Positions 36,294-44,894 of a stretch of DNA of 55,740 nt are shown here, one piece after another. A program made the translations under genes and the position numbers. Positions within the stretch are counted from its first letter, which is position 1; the number at the start of each line of letters is the position of its first letter. Origin of the DNA: Bacillota bacterium (GTDB taxonomy: Bacteria; Bacillota; Bacilli; Bacillales_A; Planococcaceae); contig JAEXYZ010000101.1 in assembly GCA_023405135.1 (NCBI GenBank), positions 1-55,740 on the forward strand, given 5' to 3'. The notes beneath the pieces were generated by a model, which saw only the letters and a program-made list of their open reading frames with translations, was not told where the DNA came from and did no database searches.

Positions 36294-38659
36294 TATTGTT
36301 CCTCCTGTTCTTTCGCGTTAATCGTTTTCATATAGACAACTAATTCTTCAACAATCGAACGACGAAGCTCTTGATAATTTTTACCGAATAGTTCTAATCC
36401 TTCACGTTGATATATACGCATTGGATCTTCCTGCTGATAACTTCTTAAACCAATACCTTCTTTTAAGTGGGCCATTTGTTCTAAATGATTTACCCACATT
36501 CGGTCAATGAAACTCAACATCACTTGAGGGATAATAAGCATCACACGTTCGTTTTGCTCATATTGCTCGATAAATGATTTCAGCTCTAGATAACCAGGTT
36601 CTACTTGGTCAAAAATCGCGTTAATTTTAGTTGTTTCACGATCAATCGAAACAGGTGTTAAATAAAGAGTATTAAGTGTTTCCTCGATTTTTTCAAATTC
36701 CCATTGTGCTGCATCGACTTCTTCTGGAGCATTGTCTCGAACTGCAAAGTCGATTGTTTCAAATAACATTTTTTGAAGGTGTTCAATTAAGTTGTCACCT
36801 TTTAAAACATTATCTCTTAAATTGTAGACAATTTTGCGTTGCTCATTAATAACATCATCTAGTTTTAAATTGTATTCACGCAATGAAAAATGAGATCCTT
36901 CAACAATTCGCTGTGTACGATCAATTAATTCCTGAACGTCTTTATTTAAAATTAGTTTTTTATCATCAACTTGCATCTTTTTGACAAATTTTTCAACATC
37001 ATCTTTTGCAAAGCGTCTGAACATATCGTCTTCAATGGAAATGATAAAGCGGCTTTCCCCAGGATCGCCTTGACGACCAGAACGTCCTCGTAATTGATTA
37101 TCGACACGACGACTTTCGTGTTTTTCAGTACCGATTACATAAAGACCGCCTAATTCCGCAACACCTTCACCTAAAACGATGTCCGTTCCACGACCAGCCA
37201 TGTTTGTGGCAACCGTAATTCGGCCCTTTTGACCAGCTTCAGAAATAAGCTCTACTTCTTGTTCCACAGTTTTTGCATTTAGCAATTGATATGGAAGATT
37301 GTATCGATCAAGATAACTTGCCACTTTTTCAGATTGCAAAATTGAAGTTGTTCCAATTAATACAGGTTGTCCCTTTTCATGGCGTTGTTTTGCCTCTTGA
37401 GCAACAAATTCGTATTTTGCTTCAATTGTTTCAAATATATAGTCAGGTTGGTCTATACGAATACGTGGTCTATTCGTCGGAATTTGTACAACACGCATTC
37501 CGTAAACTTCTAAAAATTCTTTTTCCTGAGTTTTAGCAGTTCCTGTCATACCGGATAACTTTGGATACATACGGAAATAGTTTTGAATTGTAATTTGTGC
37601 CTGTGCTTTATTTTCTTCCGTAATTGTAACGCCTTCTTTTGCTTCTAATGCTTGGTGTAATCCATCAGATAAAGAACGGCCTTCTAAAATACGTCCTGTA
37701 AACATATCGACTAATTCGATTTTATCGTCCTTCACGATATAGTCGACATCTCGTTGAAACATAACATGAGCTCGAACTGCTTGGATTACATAGTGGTAAA
37801 GTGTTTGGTGATCTAAATCGTAAAGATTTTCAACACCAAAGGCAGCTTCTACTTTTTCAATTCCTTGTTCTGTTAAGGAAGTTGCTTTCGTTTCATCATC
37901 AAAGTCATAGTCTTCGTCTTTTTTGAAACGTTTTGCCAGAAGTGCAGCAATGCGATGAAGCTCTTCATTAGCAGACATTTTTCCAGCAATAATCAACGGT
38001 GTTTTCGCTTCATCAATTAAGACAGAATCCACTTCGTCTATGATGGCAAAATGATAAGGACGTTGCACTTTATCGTTCATGGAACGTGCCATATTATCAC
38101 GTAAATAATCGAAACCGAATTCTGTTCCGACACCGTAAGTAATATCCGCATTATAGGCTTTCTTTTTATCGCCAGGTTCCATCATCGGTACATTTAAACC
38201 AACTGTTAGACCTAAAAATTGATGGATTTTACCAATTAATTCATAGTCACGTCTTGCAAGATAATCATTAACTGTAATAACATGAACTCCTTTTCCTTCA
38301 AGAGCACGTACATATGAAGGAAGTGAAGCAACTAATGTTTTACCTTCACCAGTCGGCATTTCTGCAATATTTCCTTCTGTTAGGACAAGCCCACCGATTA
38401 ATTGAACGTCAAAATGACGCATGTTTAAAACACGTTTTGAAGCTTCGCGTACGACCGCAAAAGCATCAGGAATAATATTTATTATATCCTCGTCATTTTG
38501 TAACCTTTCTTTAAAGATGAGCGTCATATTCTTAAGTTCATCGTCAGACATTGATGAATATGTAGCTTCTAGTTTATTGATTTGGTCCACCAATTTATAA
38601 TATCGTTTTAATTCTCGAACACTTGTTTTTTCTTTATTTCGATTAAAAATTGAGAACAT
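36293..38659 (-). CDS. secA2: SecA2, accessory preprotein translocase ATPase
   Basis: 788 residues, the full SecA motor: Walker A GEGKT (104-108), DEVD (208-211), preprotein-binding domain, second helicase domain with TNMAGRGTDI and RGRSGRQGDPGES, and the scaffold/wing regions. It is shorter than housekeeping SecA and ends without the C-terminal zinc-binding Cys cluster, as expected for SecA2. It powers export of a subset of proteins; with slaP next to it and eight SLH proteins nearby, S-layer and SLH proteins are the likely clients (inference). ATG at 38657-38659 follows a GGAGCG box. Confidence 0.93.
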   Translation of the reverse strand: MFSIFNRNKEKTSVRELKRYYKLVDQINKLEATYSSMSDDELKNMTLIFKERLQNDEDIINIIPDAFAVVREASKRVLNMRHFDVQLIGGLVLTEGNIAEMPTGEGKTLVASLPSYVRALEGKGVHVITVNDYLARRDYELIGKIHQFLGLTVGLNVPMMEPGDKKKAYNADITYGVGTEFGFDYLRDNMARSMNDKVQRPYHFAIIDEVDSVLIDEAKTPLIIAGKMSANEELHRIAALLAKRFKKDEDYDFDDETKATSLTEQGIEKVEAAFGVENLYDLDHQTLYHYVIQAVRAHVMFQRDVDYIVKDDKIELVDMFTGRILEGRSLSDGLHQALEAKEGVTITEENKAQAQITIQNYFRMYPKLSGMTGTAKTQEKEFLEVYGMRVVQIPTNRPRIRIDQPDYIFETIEAKYEFVAQEAKQRHEKGQPVLIGTTSILQSEKVASYLDRYNLPYQLLNAKTVEQEVELISEAGQKGRITVATNMAGRGTDIVLGEGVAELGGLYVIGTEKHESRRVDNQLRGRSGRQGDPGESRFIISIEDDMFRRFAKDDVEKFVKKMQVDDKKLILNKDVQELIDRTQRIVEGSHFSLREYNLKLDDVINEQRKIVYNLRDNVLKGDNLIEHLQKMLFETIDFAVRDNAPEEVDAAQWEFEKIEETLNTLYLTPVSIDRETTKINAIFDQVEPGYLELKSFIEQYEQNERVMLIIPQVMLSFIDRMWVNHLEQMAHLKEGIGLRSYQQEDPMRIYQREGLELFGKNYQELRRSIVEELVVYMKTINAKEQEEQ

Positions 38660-39017
38660 TTTTTACGCTCCTTTAAACATTGTCTAAATATGTAGACACT
38701 TAAATATTCTATCAAACTTTTGAAGGTATGACTACTTAAGGGGAGGGAAAACTAAGTTAAATTAAAATAAGTCTTTAATATAACCATTTTTCCCTAAAGA
38801 TGGTTTCTCTATTTATATTATAAATTTAAAATTTGTTTTAAATGTTTCTTAATTGTAATGGAGAATGTCTATATTTTAGTTATTATTCATGCTATAATGA
38901 TTTAGGTTTATCTTCATCCAGTGGGGGCACCCCCCAACTCACGAGTCCATATTTGGACCCCAATTACGTCAATTCGTAATTAATCGTGCATATATTTTAT
39001 TTTTGAGGAGGAGAGAC
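38660..39017. promoter_or_regulatory. Divergent secA2/tagO region with structured tagO leader
   Basis: An extended -10 (TGCTATAAT, 38890-38898) gives a start near 38905 and a leader of about 110 nt. Three hairpins follow one another in the leader: GTGGGGGCACCCCCC (38921-38936), GTCC/GGAC (38945-38958) and AATTACG/CGTAATT (38962-38981). None has a T tail, so they are not terminators. GGAGGAG (39006-39012) is the ribosome-binding site. The secA2 side shows no clear promoter. Confidence 0.5.
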
Positions 39018-40097
39018 ATGCTTTACGTGTCTTTAATCGCGGCACTAGTTGTGTCCATTTTAATCACTCCACTTGTCAAGCGTTTAGCATTTCGAATTGG
39101 AGCAGTTGATGCACCAAACTATCGAAAAGTCCATTCGCGGATCATGCCACGATTAGGTGGATTAGCAATTTTTATTGCGTTTTTAGTTGGACTAGCTATT
39201 TTAAGACCCGTACCAGGATACCCATTGGTTCAAAATGGAGAAAATCCATTTTTAATTCCATTAGCAATGGTGTTAGGTGCAGCGGTAATTGTCATTACTG
39301 GTGTTTTAGATGATATGTATGAAATTTCTGCTAAAAAGAAAATGATTGGTCAGCTTATTGCAGCACTTATAATTGTATTTTTAGGTGGTATTCAAATTGA
39401 ATTTATTAAATTGCCATTTGGTGGACAATTAGATTTTGGTTTTTTAAGTATTCCATTTACGATTCTTTGGATTGTTGGTATAACAAATGCAATTAATTTA
39501 ATCGATGGGTTAGATGGTCTTGCAGCTGGTGTTTCAACAATCGCTTTAATTACGTTAGCTTGTATGGCTCTTATTATGGGGAACATGTTCGTTGTTGCCA
39601 CAGCAGCCGTTTTAGCATGTAGCACAATAGGATTTTTATTCTACAATTTCCACCCAGCAAAAATTTTCATGGGTGATACGGGTGCATTATTTTTAGGATA
39701 TATGATTGCTGTACTTTCGTTACTCGGATTTAAAGGTGTAACGGTCTTTTCTTTCATTATCCCTGTTATTATGCTTGGTGTACCAATTTCTGATACATTC
39801 TTTGCGATTGTACGTCGAGTGCGTAATAAACAAAAATGGTCTGACCCAGACAAGTCACATTTACATCACCGCTTAATCGATATCGGATTTTCACATCGAC
39901 AAACGGTATTAATTATTTACGGTATTGCAGCATTATTTGGTTTAGCATCGATTATATTCTCGATGGCGAAATTGTGGGGTGCAATTTTACTCATTACGGT
40001 TATCTTAGTAGCAATTGAATTGTTTGTTGAGGTAATTGGTTTAGCAGGTAAAAATTATCGACCGTTAATTAATTTAGCGCGGATATTTAATAAATAA
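39018..40097 (+). CDS. tagO: TagO, undecaprenyl-P GlcNAc-1-phosphate transferase
   Basis: 359 residues with about eleven hydrophobic segments, the MraY/WecA/TagO family. It transfers GlcNAc-1-P from UDP-GlcNAc to undecaprenyl phosphate, the first step of wall teichoic acids and secondary wall polymers. Key motifs: RKVHSRIMPRLGGLAI, VLDDMYEIS (Asp pair), NAINLIDGLDGLAAG and a C-terminal HLHHRL His cluster. The start is ATG 39018, since GGAGGAG lies directly before it; the upstream TTG frame would cover that box. It lies next to an LCP gene, as tagO does in Bacillus subtilis. Confidence 0.93.
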   Translation: MLYVSLIAALVVSILITPLVKRLAFRIGAVDAPNYRKVHSRIMPRLGGLAIFIAFLVGLAILRPVPGYPLVQNGENPFLIPLAMVLGAAVIVITGVLDDMYEISAKKKMIGQLIAALIIVFLGGIQIEFIKLPFGGQLDFGFLSIPFTILWIVGITNAINLIDGLDGLAAGVSTIALITLACMALIMGNMFVVATAAVLACSTIGFLFYNFHPAKIFMGDTGALFLGYMIAVLSLLGFKGVTVFSFIIPVIMLGVPISDTFFAIVRRVRNKQKWSDPDKSHLHHRLIDIGFSHRQTVLIIYGIAALFGLASIIFSMAKLWGAILLITVILVAIELFVEVIGLAGKNYRPLINLARIFNK

Positions 40098-40101
40098 TAA
40101 G

Positions 40102-40156
40102 AAGCTTCTACTTTAAATCGTTAGTATGATTGCGATTTGAAGTAGGAGCTTTTTTT
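40102..40156 (+). terminator. Intrinsic terminator of tagO
   Basis: 19-bp stem (40102-40120 with 40133-40151, G-U pairs included), then T7. Confidence 0.88.
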
Positions 40157-40173
40157 GTTTATTTAATGGGGGT

Positions 40174-40205
40174 TAACTTCCGCCACTTTTTGTTTTTAGC
40201 GCGGG
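40174..40205 (-). repeat. Two units of the GCGGAAA-type repeat
   Basis: On the minus strand the sequence reads GCGCTAAAAACAAAAAGTG followed by GCGGAAGTT, two cores about 20 nt apart, and contains GTGGCGGAA, identical to the core of the array at 17305. It lies between two terminators of convergent genes. Confidence 0.5.
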
Positions 40206-40214
40206 GTTAAAAAA

Positions 40215-40247
40215 ACCAACCTTTAGTATAAAATCCTAAAGGTTGGT
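40215..40247 (-). terminator. Intrinsic terminator of the second LCP gene
   Basis: Perfect 12-bp stem ACCAACCTTTAG/CTAAAGGTTGGT; on the minus strand it is followed by seven Us. Confidence 0.9.
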
Positions 40248-40290
40248 CTAAGATAGTTATTGTGCGGTAACAGCTTTTCCTTAAAATTAT

Positions 40291-41376
40291 TTATTGTTGT
40301 AAAGAAGAGTTTAACGAGTTAATTTGTGTATTTTCGGATGCTGTAGCGCCTAGACTGCCAGTTGTTTCTGTCATTGCTCCAGAGATATCAGATGTATCTG
40401 GAATAAGACCTAAATGGCTTTTTAAAATATGTTGTGTTTCTTCTAAAGATTCTTGATCAAGTTGGTAATAATAAATACCTGTCGACATGTCATCGTAACC
40501 TTCTAATGTTAATGTATCAATTTGCGGAATCCCTTTTGATACATAACTGAAGAACGACTTCATTTCATCAAAAGTCATGTCGGTTTTCATATTATCACCG
40601 ATTGCTTCAATGATATCATCATATTTAGAAATAGCTGAGACTGATGAAGCTTTTTTTGCAATTGCCTTTAAAATATCTTGCTGACGTTTGCCTCGCATAA
40701 TGTCGCTATCGTGTTTACGTGTTCTTGCAAGAGCGAGGGCTTGGCTACCATTTAATTGTTGTAGACCTGGCTCTAAACGGATTGAGTAACGATCATTCTC
40801 ATCTTTTTCAGTAAAAGCATAAGGAATATCTACATCAACTTCAATTCCACCTAACGCATCGACAACATCGATGAATGCATTGAAGTTCATTCGTACATAA
40901 TAATCAACAGGAATATCAAATAATTCCTCTACTGTTTCAATTGAAGCAAGAGTACCACCAAATGCATGGGCGTGAGTAATTTTATCTTCGTAGCCAGCAT
41001 ATGGGATGTAAACTTTAGAATCACGTGGAATACTTACTAATTTCACCGATTTCTCTTCATTATTTAATGTAGCTAATAATAAAGCGTCAGATCGTGAATT
41101 TTCAGAGCCTTGACCACGTTTTTCACTGTCATCCACACCGATAAAAAGAATGGAAACATTATCCTGGATTGGTTCAACTTTTGCTTGGCGTTTGTCAGAC
41201 ACTTTTCGATCCTCAATTTCTTCAAAGGATTTATTAGCCGCATGCTCTGCTTTTTTTGTTATATAAATACCATAAGCTGTTACGCAAATTAAAAGCGAAG
41301 CCGACAATAATAGTGCTACTTTGAGAAATAAGGAAAATTTTGTCGACTTTTTCTTTTTTACTTCTGTTCTCTTCAT
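40291..41376 (-). CDS. LCP-family wall polymer ligase (YvhJ/TagV-like)
   Basis: 361 residues: basic cytoplasmic start, one membrane helix (about 15-35), linker, LCP domain (about 75-310) and a Ser/Thr/Asn tail. Conserved residues: SRSDALLLATLN, SIPRDSKVYIPYAG, DKITHAHAFGG and LALARTRKHDSDIMRGKRQQDIL. It should attach an undecaprenyl-linked polymer to peptidoglycan. The order tagO, this gene, yvyE, degS, degU matches the Bacillus subtilis order around yvhJ (tagV), so it is the likely orthologue. The upstream region has three Spo0A-box-like sites. Confidence 0.9.
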   Translation of the reverse strand: MKRTEVKKKKSTKFSLFLKVALLLSASLLICVTAYGIYITKKAEHAANKSFEEIEDRKVSDKRQAKVEPIQDNVSILFIGVDDSEKRGQGSENSRSDALLLATLNNEEKSVKLVSIPRDSKVYIPYAGYEDKITHAHAFGGTLASIETVEELFDIPVDYYVRMNFNAFIDVVDALGGIEVDVDIPYAFTEKDENDRYSIRLEPGLQQLNGSQALALARTRKHDSDIMRGKRQQDILKAIAKKASSVSAISKYDDIIEAIGDNMKTDMTFDEMKSFFSYVSKGIPQIDTLTLEGYDDMSTGIYYYQLDQESLEETQHILKSHLGLIPDTSDISGAMTETTGSLGATASENTQINSLNSSLQQ

Positions 41377-41437
41377 TTAAACTCTCCTCTAGTGTAGGAA
41401 TCGCAATTTATAATCGAATTTGTATACTTCTTTAGTA

Positions 41438-41563
41438 TGTCGAACATAATACCATTCATCAGTGGTAAAACTTACAGTATGTAAAACGAAATGTATTTCG
41501 ACAACGACAACAAGGTTTAAAAATTTTTTCAATAAATCTAATTATACTATGTTGTCGAAATAC
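41438..41563. promoter_or_regulatory. Three Spo0A-box-like sites upstream of the LCP gene
   Basis: TGTCGAA occurs at 41438-41444 and 41553-41559, and its reverse complement at 41497-41503. The last two lie in a perfect 13-bp inverted repeat (GTATTTCGACAAC at 41493-41505 with GTTGTCGAAATAC at 41551-41563). All are in the 208-bp gap upstream of the minus-strand LCP gene. Confidence 0.45.
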
Positions 41564-41584
41564 AGTAAAATAAAATTTAGCAAA

Positions 41585-42217
41585 TTATATGACGAATTCT
41601 ACAAATTTCTTATCAACACAAGAAATGGTAGATTGCCCGTTTGTTAGTTCAGTAATCCAACTTATAAACGTTTCTTCTTCATTTTTCAAAACTTCCACAA
41701 AAACATCTACACCTTCTGCATATTGAATTTCTGATAACGTGTAATGTGAATTTCGAACTTCATTTTCAATTTTTCCAAGCCATGTATAATCAATTGATAC
41801 TTTCATTACATGATGTAATTTTCGTTCTACTACTTGTGCTGCCTCGATTCCTTCTGTTGTTGATTTACCATATGCGCGAATTAATCCGCCTCCACCTAAC
41901 TTTATACCGCCGAAATAACGGGTAACGACTACAACGGTATCTTTTAAACCTTGTTTTTTTAATACTTCTAGCATAGGGACGCCAGCAGTTCCACTTGGTT
42001 CCCCATCATCGTTAGCTTTTTGAATTTGATCATGTTCTCCCACCATATAACAAGAGCAGTTATGTGTAGCATTTGGATGTTTCTTTTTAATGCTATCAAT
42101 AAATTCTAGTGCTTCTTCCTCAGTTTCAGCTCGATTGACATATGCAATGAATCGAGATTTTGATATGACAATTTCTCTTTCTCCATAACCTTTTACAGTT
42201 TTATAGTCTTTTCGCAT
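41585..42217 (-). CDS. yvyE: YvyE/YigZ family protein (IMPACT-related)
   Basis: 210 residues, UPF0029/IMPACT N-terminal domain (about 10-125) plus the small C-terminal DUF1949 domain (about 135-200). Family motifs include KSRFIAYVNRAE, ATHNCSCYMVG, DDGEPSGTAGVPML and TRYFGGIKLGGGGLIRAYG. Cytoplasmic; relatives bind nucleic acids or ribosome-linked factors, but the bacterial role is not settled. I start at ATG 42217, because AAAGGAG lies 8 nt before it; a TTG at 42223 is closer to the box. It is divergent from degS, as in Bacillus subtilis. Confidence 0.9.
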   Translation of the reverse strand: MRKDYKTVKGYGEREIVISKSRFIAYVNRAETEEEALEFIDSIKKKHPNATHNCSCYMVGEHDQIQKANDDGEPSGTAGVPMLEVLKKQGLKDTVVVVTRYFGGIKLGGGGLIRAYGKSTTEGIEAAQVVERKLHHVMKVSIDYTWLGKIENEVRNSHYTLSEIQYAEGVDVFVEVLKNEEETFISWITELTNGQSTISCVDKKFVEFVI

Positions 42218-42386
42218 TAACAATTCTCCTTTTTTTTACAAAAAATGCAGCATTCTATAGTAAGAAATTTACTTAAATTTTAAAAATAAAATGTTATAAT
42301 AATGTTTAACAATTGTATTTACTGGTTTTAAACTTAAAAACCTTTTATTGTTATAATATTAACACCAATTAGATTGGGGAAAAGGT

Positions 42387-43550
42387 ATGTTTTCAAACGA
42401 TAACGTTGACATCGGTTCACTTGATGTGATTTTTCATCGTATGATTGAAACAATTACAAATTCCAAAAACGACATCTTTATTATAAGTGAACAAAGCCGT
42501 AGAAGCTTTGATGAAATGCAAGCAGAGCTTGAAATCATTAAACAACAAATTAATCTACTTATAGATGAAAGTGATGTATTAGAAAAAAGAACCAAAAATG
42601 CTAAACAACGTCTAGTAGAAGTGAGTAGGGATTTCGATAAATATTCAGAAGAACAAGTTCGAGAAGCCTACGAAACAGCAAATGATCTTCAAATCAGACT
42701 TTCTTTAACTCGCTCAGAAGAAAAACAACTACGAGAAAAACGAGATGATTTAGAACGGCGTTTAAGAGCACTATACGACACAATACAACGAGCTGAACAT
42801 ATCGTCAACCAAGTGAACGTTGTATTGAATTATTTAACGTCTGATTTAAAAAATGTATCAGCAGCTTTGGAGAAAGCAAAAATTAAACAAGAGTTTGGTA
42901 TTAAGATTATTGCATCACAAGAGAAGGAAAGAAAACGTCTATCTCGAGAAATCCATGATGGTCCAGCACAAATGATGGCAAATGTTTTAATGCGTTCTAA
43001 TTTAATTGAACGGACGTATAAAGAAAAAGGTATTGACGCAGCTATAAAGGAAATTGCAGAATTAAAAGAAACTGTTCGTAATGCTTTATCCGAAGTACGT
43101 CGTATCATTTATGATTTGCGTCCAATGGCATTAGACGACCTAGGTATTGTTCCCACTTTAAAAAAATATTTGTCCACAGTAATGGAGTACAATGAAGGCG
43201 TTCAAATTCATTTTCAATCCTATAGTAATGAAAAACGACTTCCTTCAGATTATGAAGTGTCCATCTTCCGTTTAGTGCAAGAGTGTGTTAATAATTCAAT
43301 GAAACACGGAGAAGCATTAGAGATATGGGTGAAAATAGAGTGGCTTCGAAATAGTGTCAATATTCTAGTGAAAGATAATGGCAAAGGATTTGATAAAACT
43401 AGTGTAAAGGATCAATCTTTTGGTATTATCGGAATGAAAGAGCGTATTGATTTGCTAAAAGGGACGATGGATATCCAAAGTAATGTTGGAAAAGGAACTG
43501 TTATTATGTTTAAAGTACCATTTCCAGACGATGAATTAAAATTAGATTAA
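42387..43550 (+). CDS. degS: DegS, cytoplasmic sensor histidine kinase
   Basis: 387 residues and no membrane helix. The N-terminal DegS sensor region is coiled coil (about 40-140). The HisKA_3 dimerisation helix carries the phosphorylated His190 in LSREIHDGPAQ, followed by the HATPase region with NNSMKHG, VKDNGKGFD and GIIGMKERI. With DegU it forms the two-component system that controls secreted enzymes, motility, competence and wall traits. degU follows after 37 bp on the same transcript. ATG 42387 is preceded by GGGGAAAAGG. Confidence 0.95.
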   Translation: MFSNDNVDIGSLDVIFHRMIETITNSKNDIFIISEQSRRSFDEMQAELEIIKQQINLLIDESDVLEKRTKNAKQRLVEVSRDFDKYSEEQVREAYETANDLQIRLSLTRSEEKQLREKRDDLERRLRALYDTIQRAEHIVNQVNVVLNYLTSDLKNVSAALEKAKIKQEFGIKIIASQEKERKRLSREIHDGPAQMMANVLMRSNLIERTYKEKGIDAAIKEIAELKETVRNALSEVRRIIYDLRPMALDDLGIVPTLKKYLSTVMEYNEGVQIHFQSYSNEKRLPSDYEVSIFRLVQECVNNSMKHGEALEIWVKIEWLRNSVNILVKDNGKGFDKTSVKDQSFGIIGMKERIDLLKGTMDIQSNVGKGTVIMFKVPFPDDELKLD

Positions 43551-43587
43551 TTAAATAGCTTCATATTTATGTAGGAGGTAAGGACTT

Positions 43588-44262
43588 ATGACGAAAATTA
43601 TTATTATTGATGATCACCAATTATTCCGTGAAGGAGTAAAACGTATTCTAGATTTTGAAGATACATTTGAAGTTGTCGCTGAAGGAGACGACGGTTCAGA
43701 TGTAATTAATTTATACAGAAACCACTTGCCAGATGTTGTTCTAATGGATATTAATATGCCAGAAAAAAATGGTGTAGAAGCAACTTCTGACTTAATCGAA
43801 GAATTTCCTGAAGCGAAAGTAATTATGCTGTCTATTCATGATGATGAATCATACGTAACTCATGCCCTGAAGTCAGGTGCACTTGGTTATATGTTAAAAG
43901 AAATGGATGCTGATGAAATCGTTGAAGCAATTAAAGTTGTTGCTAATGGTGGATCTTATTTACATCCGAAAGTTACGAAAAACTTAGTAGCAGAATTCCG
44001 TCGTTTAAGCGAGCATGAAAATAAAGGTAACTTCCATCAAGCTGAAATTCGCCGTCCGTTCCATCTATTAACAAAACGTGAATGTGAAGTACTACAATTA
44101 CTAACGGATGGTCAATCTAACCGTACAATTGGTGAAACACTTTATATTTCAGAGAAAACAGTTAAAAACCATGTTTCAAGCATTCTTCAAAAAATGAACG
44201 TAAACGACCGTACTCAAGCTGTTGTAACAGCAATCAAAAACGGTTGGGTTGAAGTACGTTAA
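43588..44262 (+). CDS. degU: DegU, response regulator
   Basis: 224 residues: receiver domain (about 1-120) with the phosphorylated Asp54 in VVLMDINMP and the acidic pair IIDDH, then a linker and a LuxR/NarL-type helix-turn-helix (about 155-220, LTKRECEVLQLL and ISEKTVKNHVSSIL). It binds DNA when phosphorylated by DegS. Likely targets in this window include the comF, flagellar and wall genes, by analogy with Bacillus subtilis. GGAGG precedes ATG 43588. A strong terminator follows at 44333. Confidence 0.96.
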   Translation: MTKIIIIDDHQLFREGVKRILDFEDTFEVVAEGDDGSDVINLYRNHLPDVVLMDINMPEKNGVEATSDLIEEFPEAKVIMLSIHDDESYVTHALKSGALGYMLKEMDADEIVEAIKVVANGGSYLHPKVTKNLVAEFRRLSEHENKGNFHQAEIRRPFHLLTKRECEVLQLLTDGQSNRTIGETLYISEKTVKNHVSSILQKMNVNDRTQAVVTAIKNGWVEVR

Positions 44263-44332
44263 TTTCTACATAGTATTTACTATATAGAGAATTTTTAAAT
44301 CGATTTCATAAGAAAAATCGTAATGTACACTT

Positions 44333-44380
44333 AAAATTCCAATCAACGACTAAAATATCGTTGGTTGGAATTTTTTTGTT
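44333..44380 (+). terminator. Intrinsic terminator of degSU
   Basis: 17-bp stem (44333-44349 with 44358-44374, G-U pairs in the middle) around CTAAAATA, followed by Ts. Confidence 0.9.
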
Positions 44381-44400
44381 TTGGTAAGGCTTTAAATTAA

Positions 44401-44660
44401 GGTCGTGTTAAGTGCTCAGAAAAATGGTGTATGTTCTCTAAAAGGTGGTCAAGCCCGAAAATGAATGTAAGTGCGTGAAAAGGATGCCAAGCGCCCGAAA
44501 GAGCAGCAAAGCGCCCGAAAGTGAATGTAAGTGCCCGAAAAAGTAGCCAAGCGCCCGAAAGAGAATCCATGTGCCCGAAAAATCAGCCAAGCGCCCGAAA
44601 ACAAATCTATGTGCCCAAAAGAAACGCCATGTGCCCGAAAATCAATCTAAGTGCCCAAGA
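44401..44660. repeat. Exact 20-nt-period array with GCCCGAAA core
   Basis: Thirteen 20-nt units run without a single insertion or deletion. From 44451 each unit ends in a form of GTGCCCGAAA or GCGCCCGAAA (cores ending at 44460, 44500, 44520, 44540, 44560, 44580, 44600 and 44640; variants at 44480, 44620 and 44660). The other half of each unit varies but often ends CCAA, GTAA or CCAT. The first units are more decayed. It lies after the degU terminator and before a lipoprotein gene. The open frame within it is a by-product of the repeat. Confidence 0.85.
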
Positions 44661-44894
44661 GCGTCATGAAATAATAAAATTTTTTAATGTTACAGCTATA
44701 AAGCAACAGAAATTGTAATTCAATCGGATTTATTTTCATTACTAAAAATGTGCGCAACTAATTGTGGGAAAATATCGTCATTAAAACGTGATAGGTAACA
44801 AATGATAAAATTGGATTACATTTTCGTGTTAATATTACGAAATTAGCCATAATTAGACAACTATGCTACAATATGCGCGGGAGGTTTGAAGTTT

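Noticed and set aside
44401..44660. CRISPR array
   Set aside because: Units are 20 nt with an 8-10-nt core, there is no repeat of 24-40 nt with distinct spacers, and no cas gene is in the window.
44521..44718. 65-codon open frame with a repeating peptide
   Set aside because: It lies inside the 20-nt array; since 20 is not a multiple of three, any open frame gives a 20-residue repeat. No ribosome-binding site and no known family.
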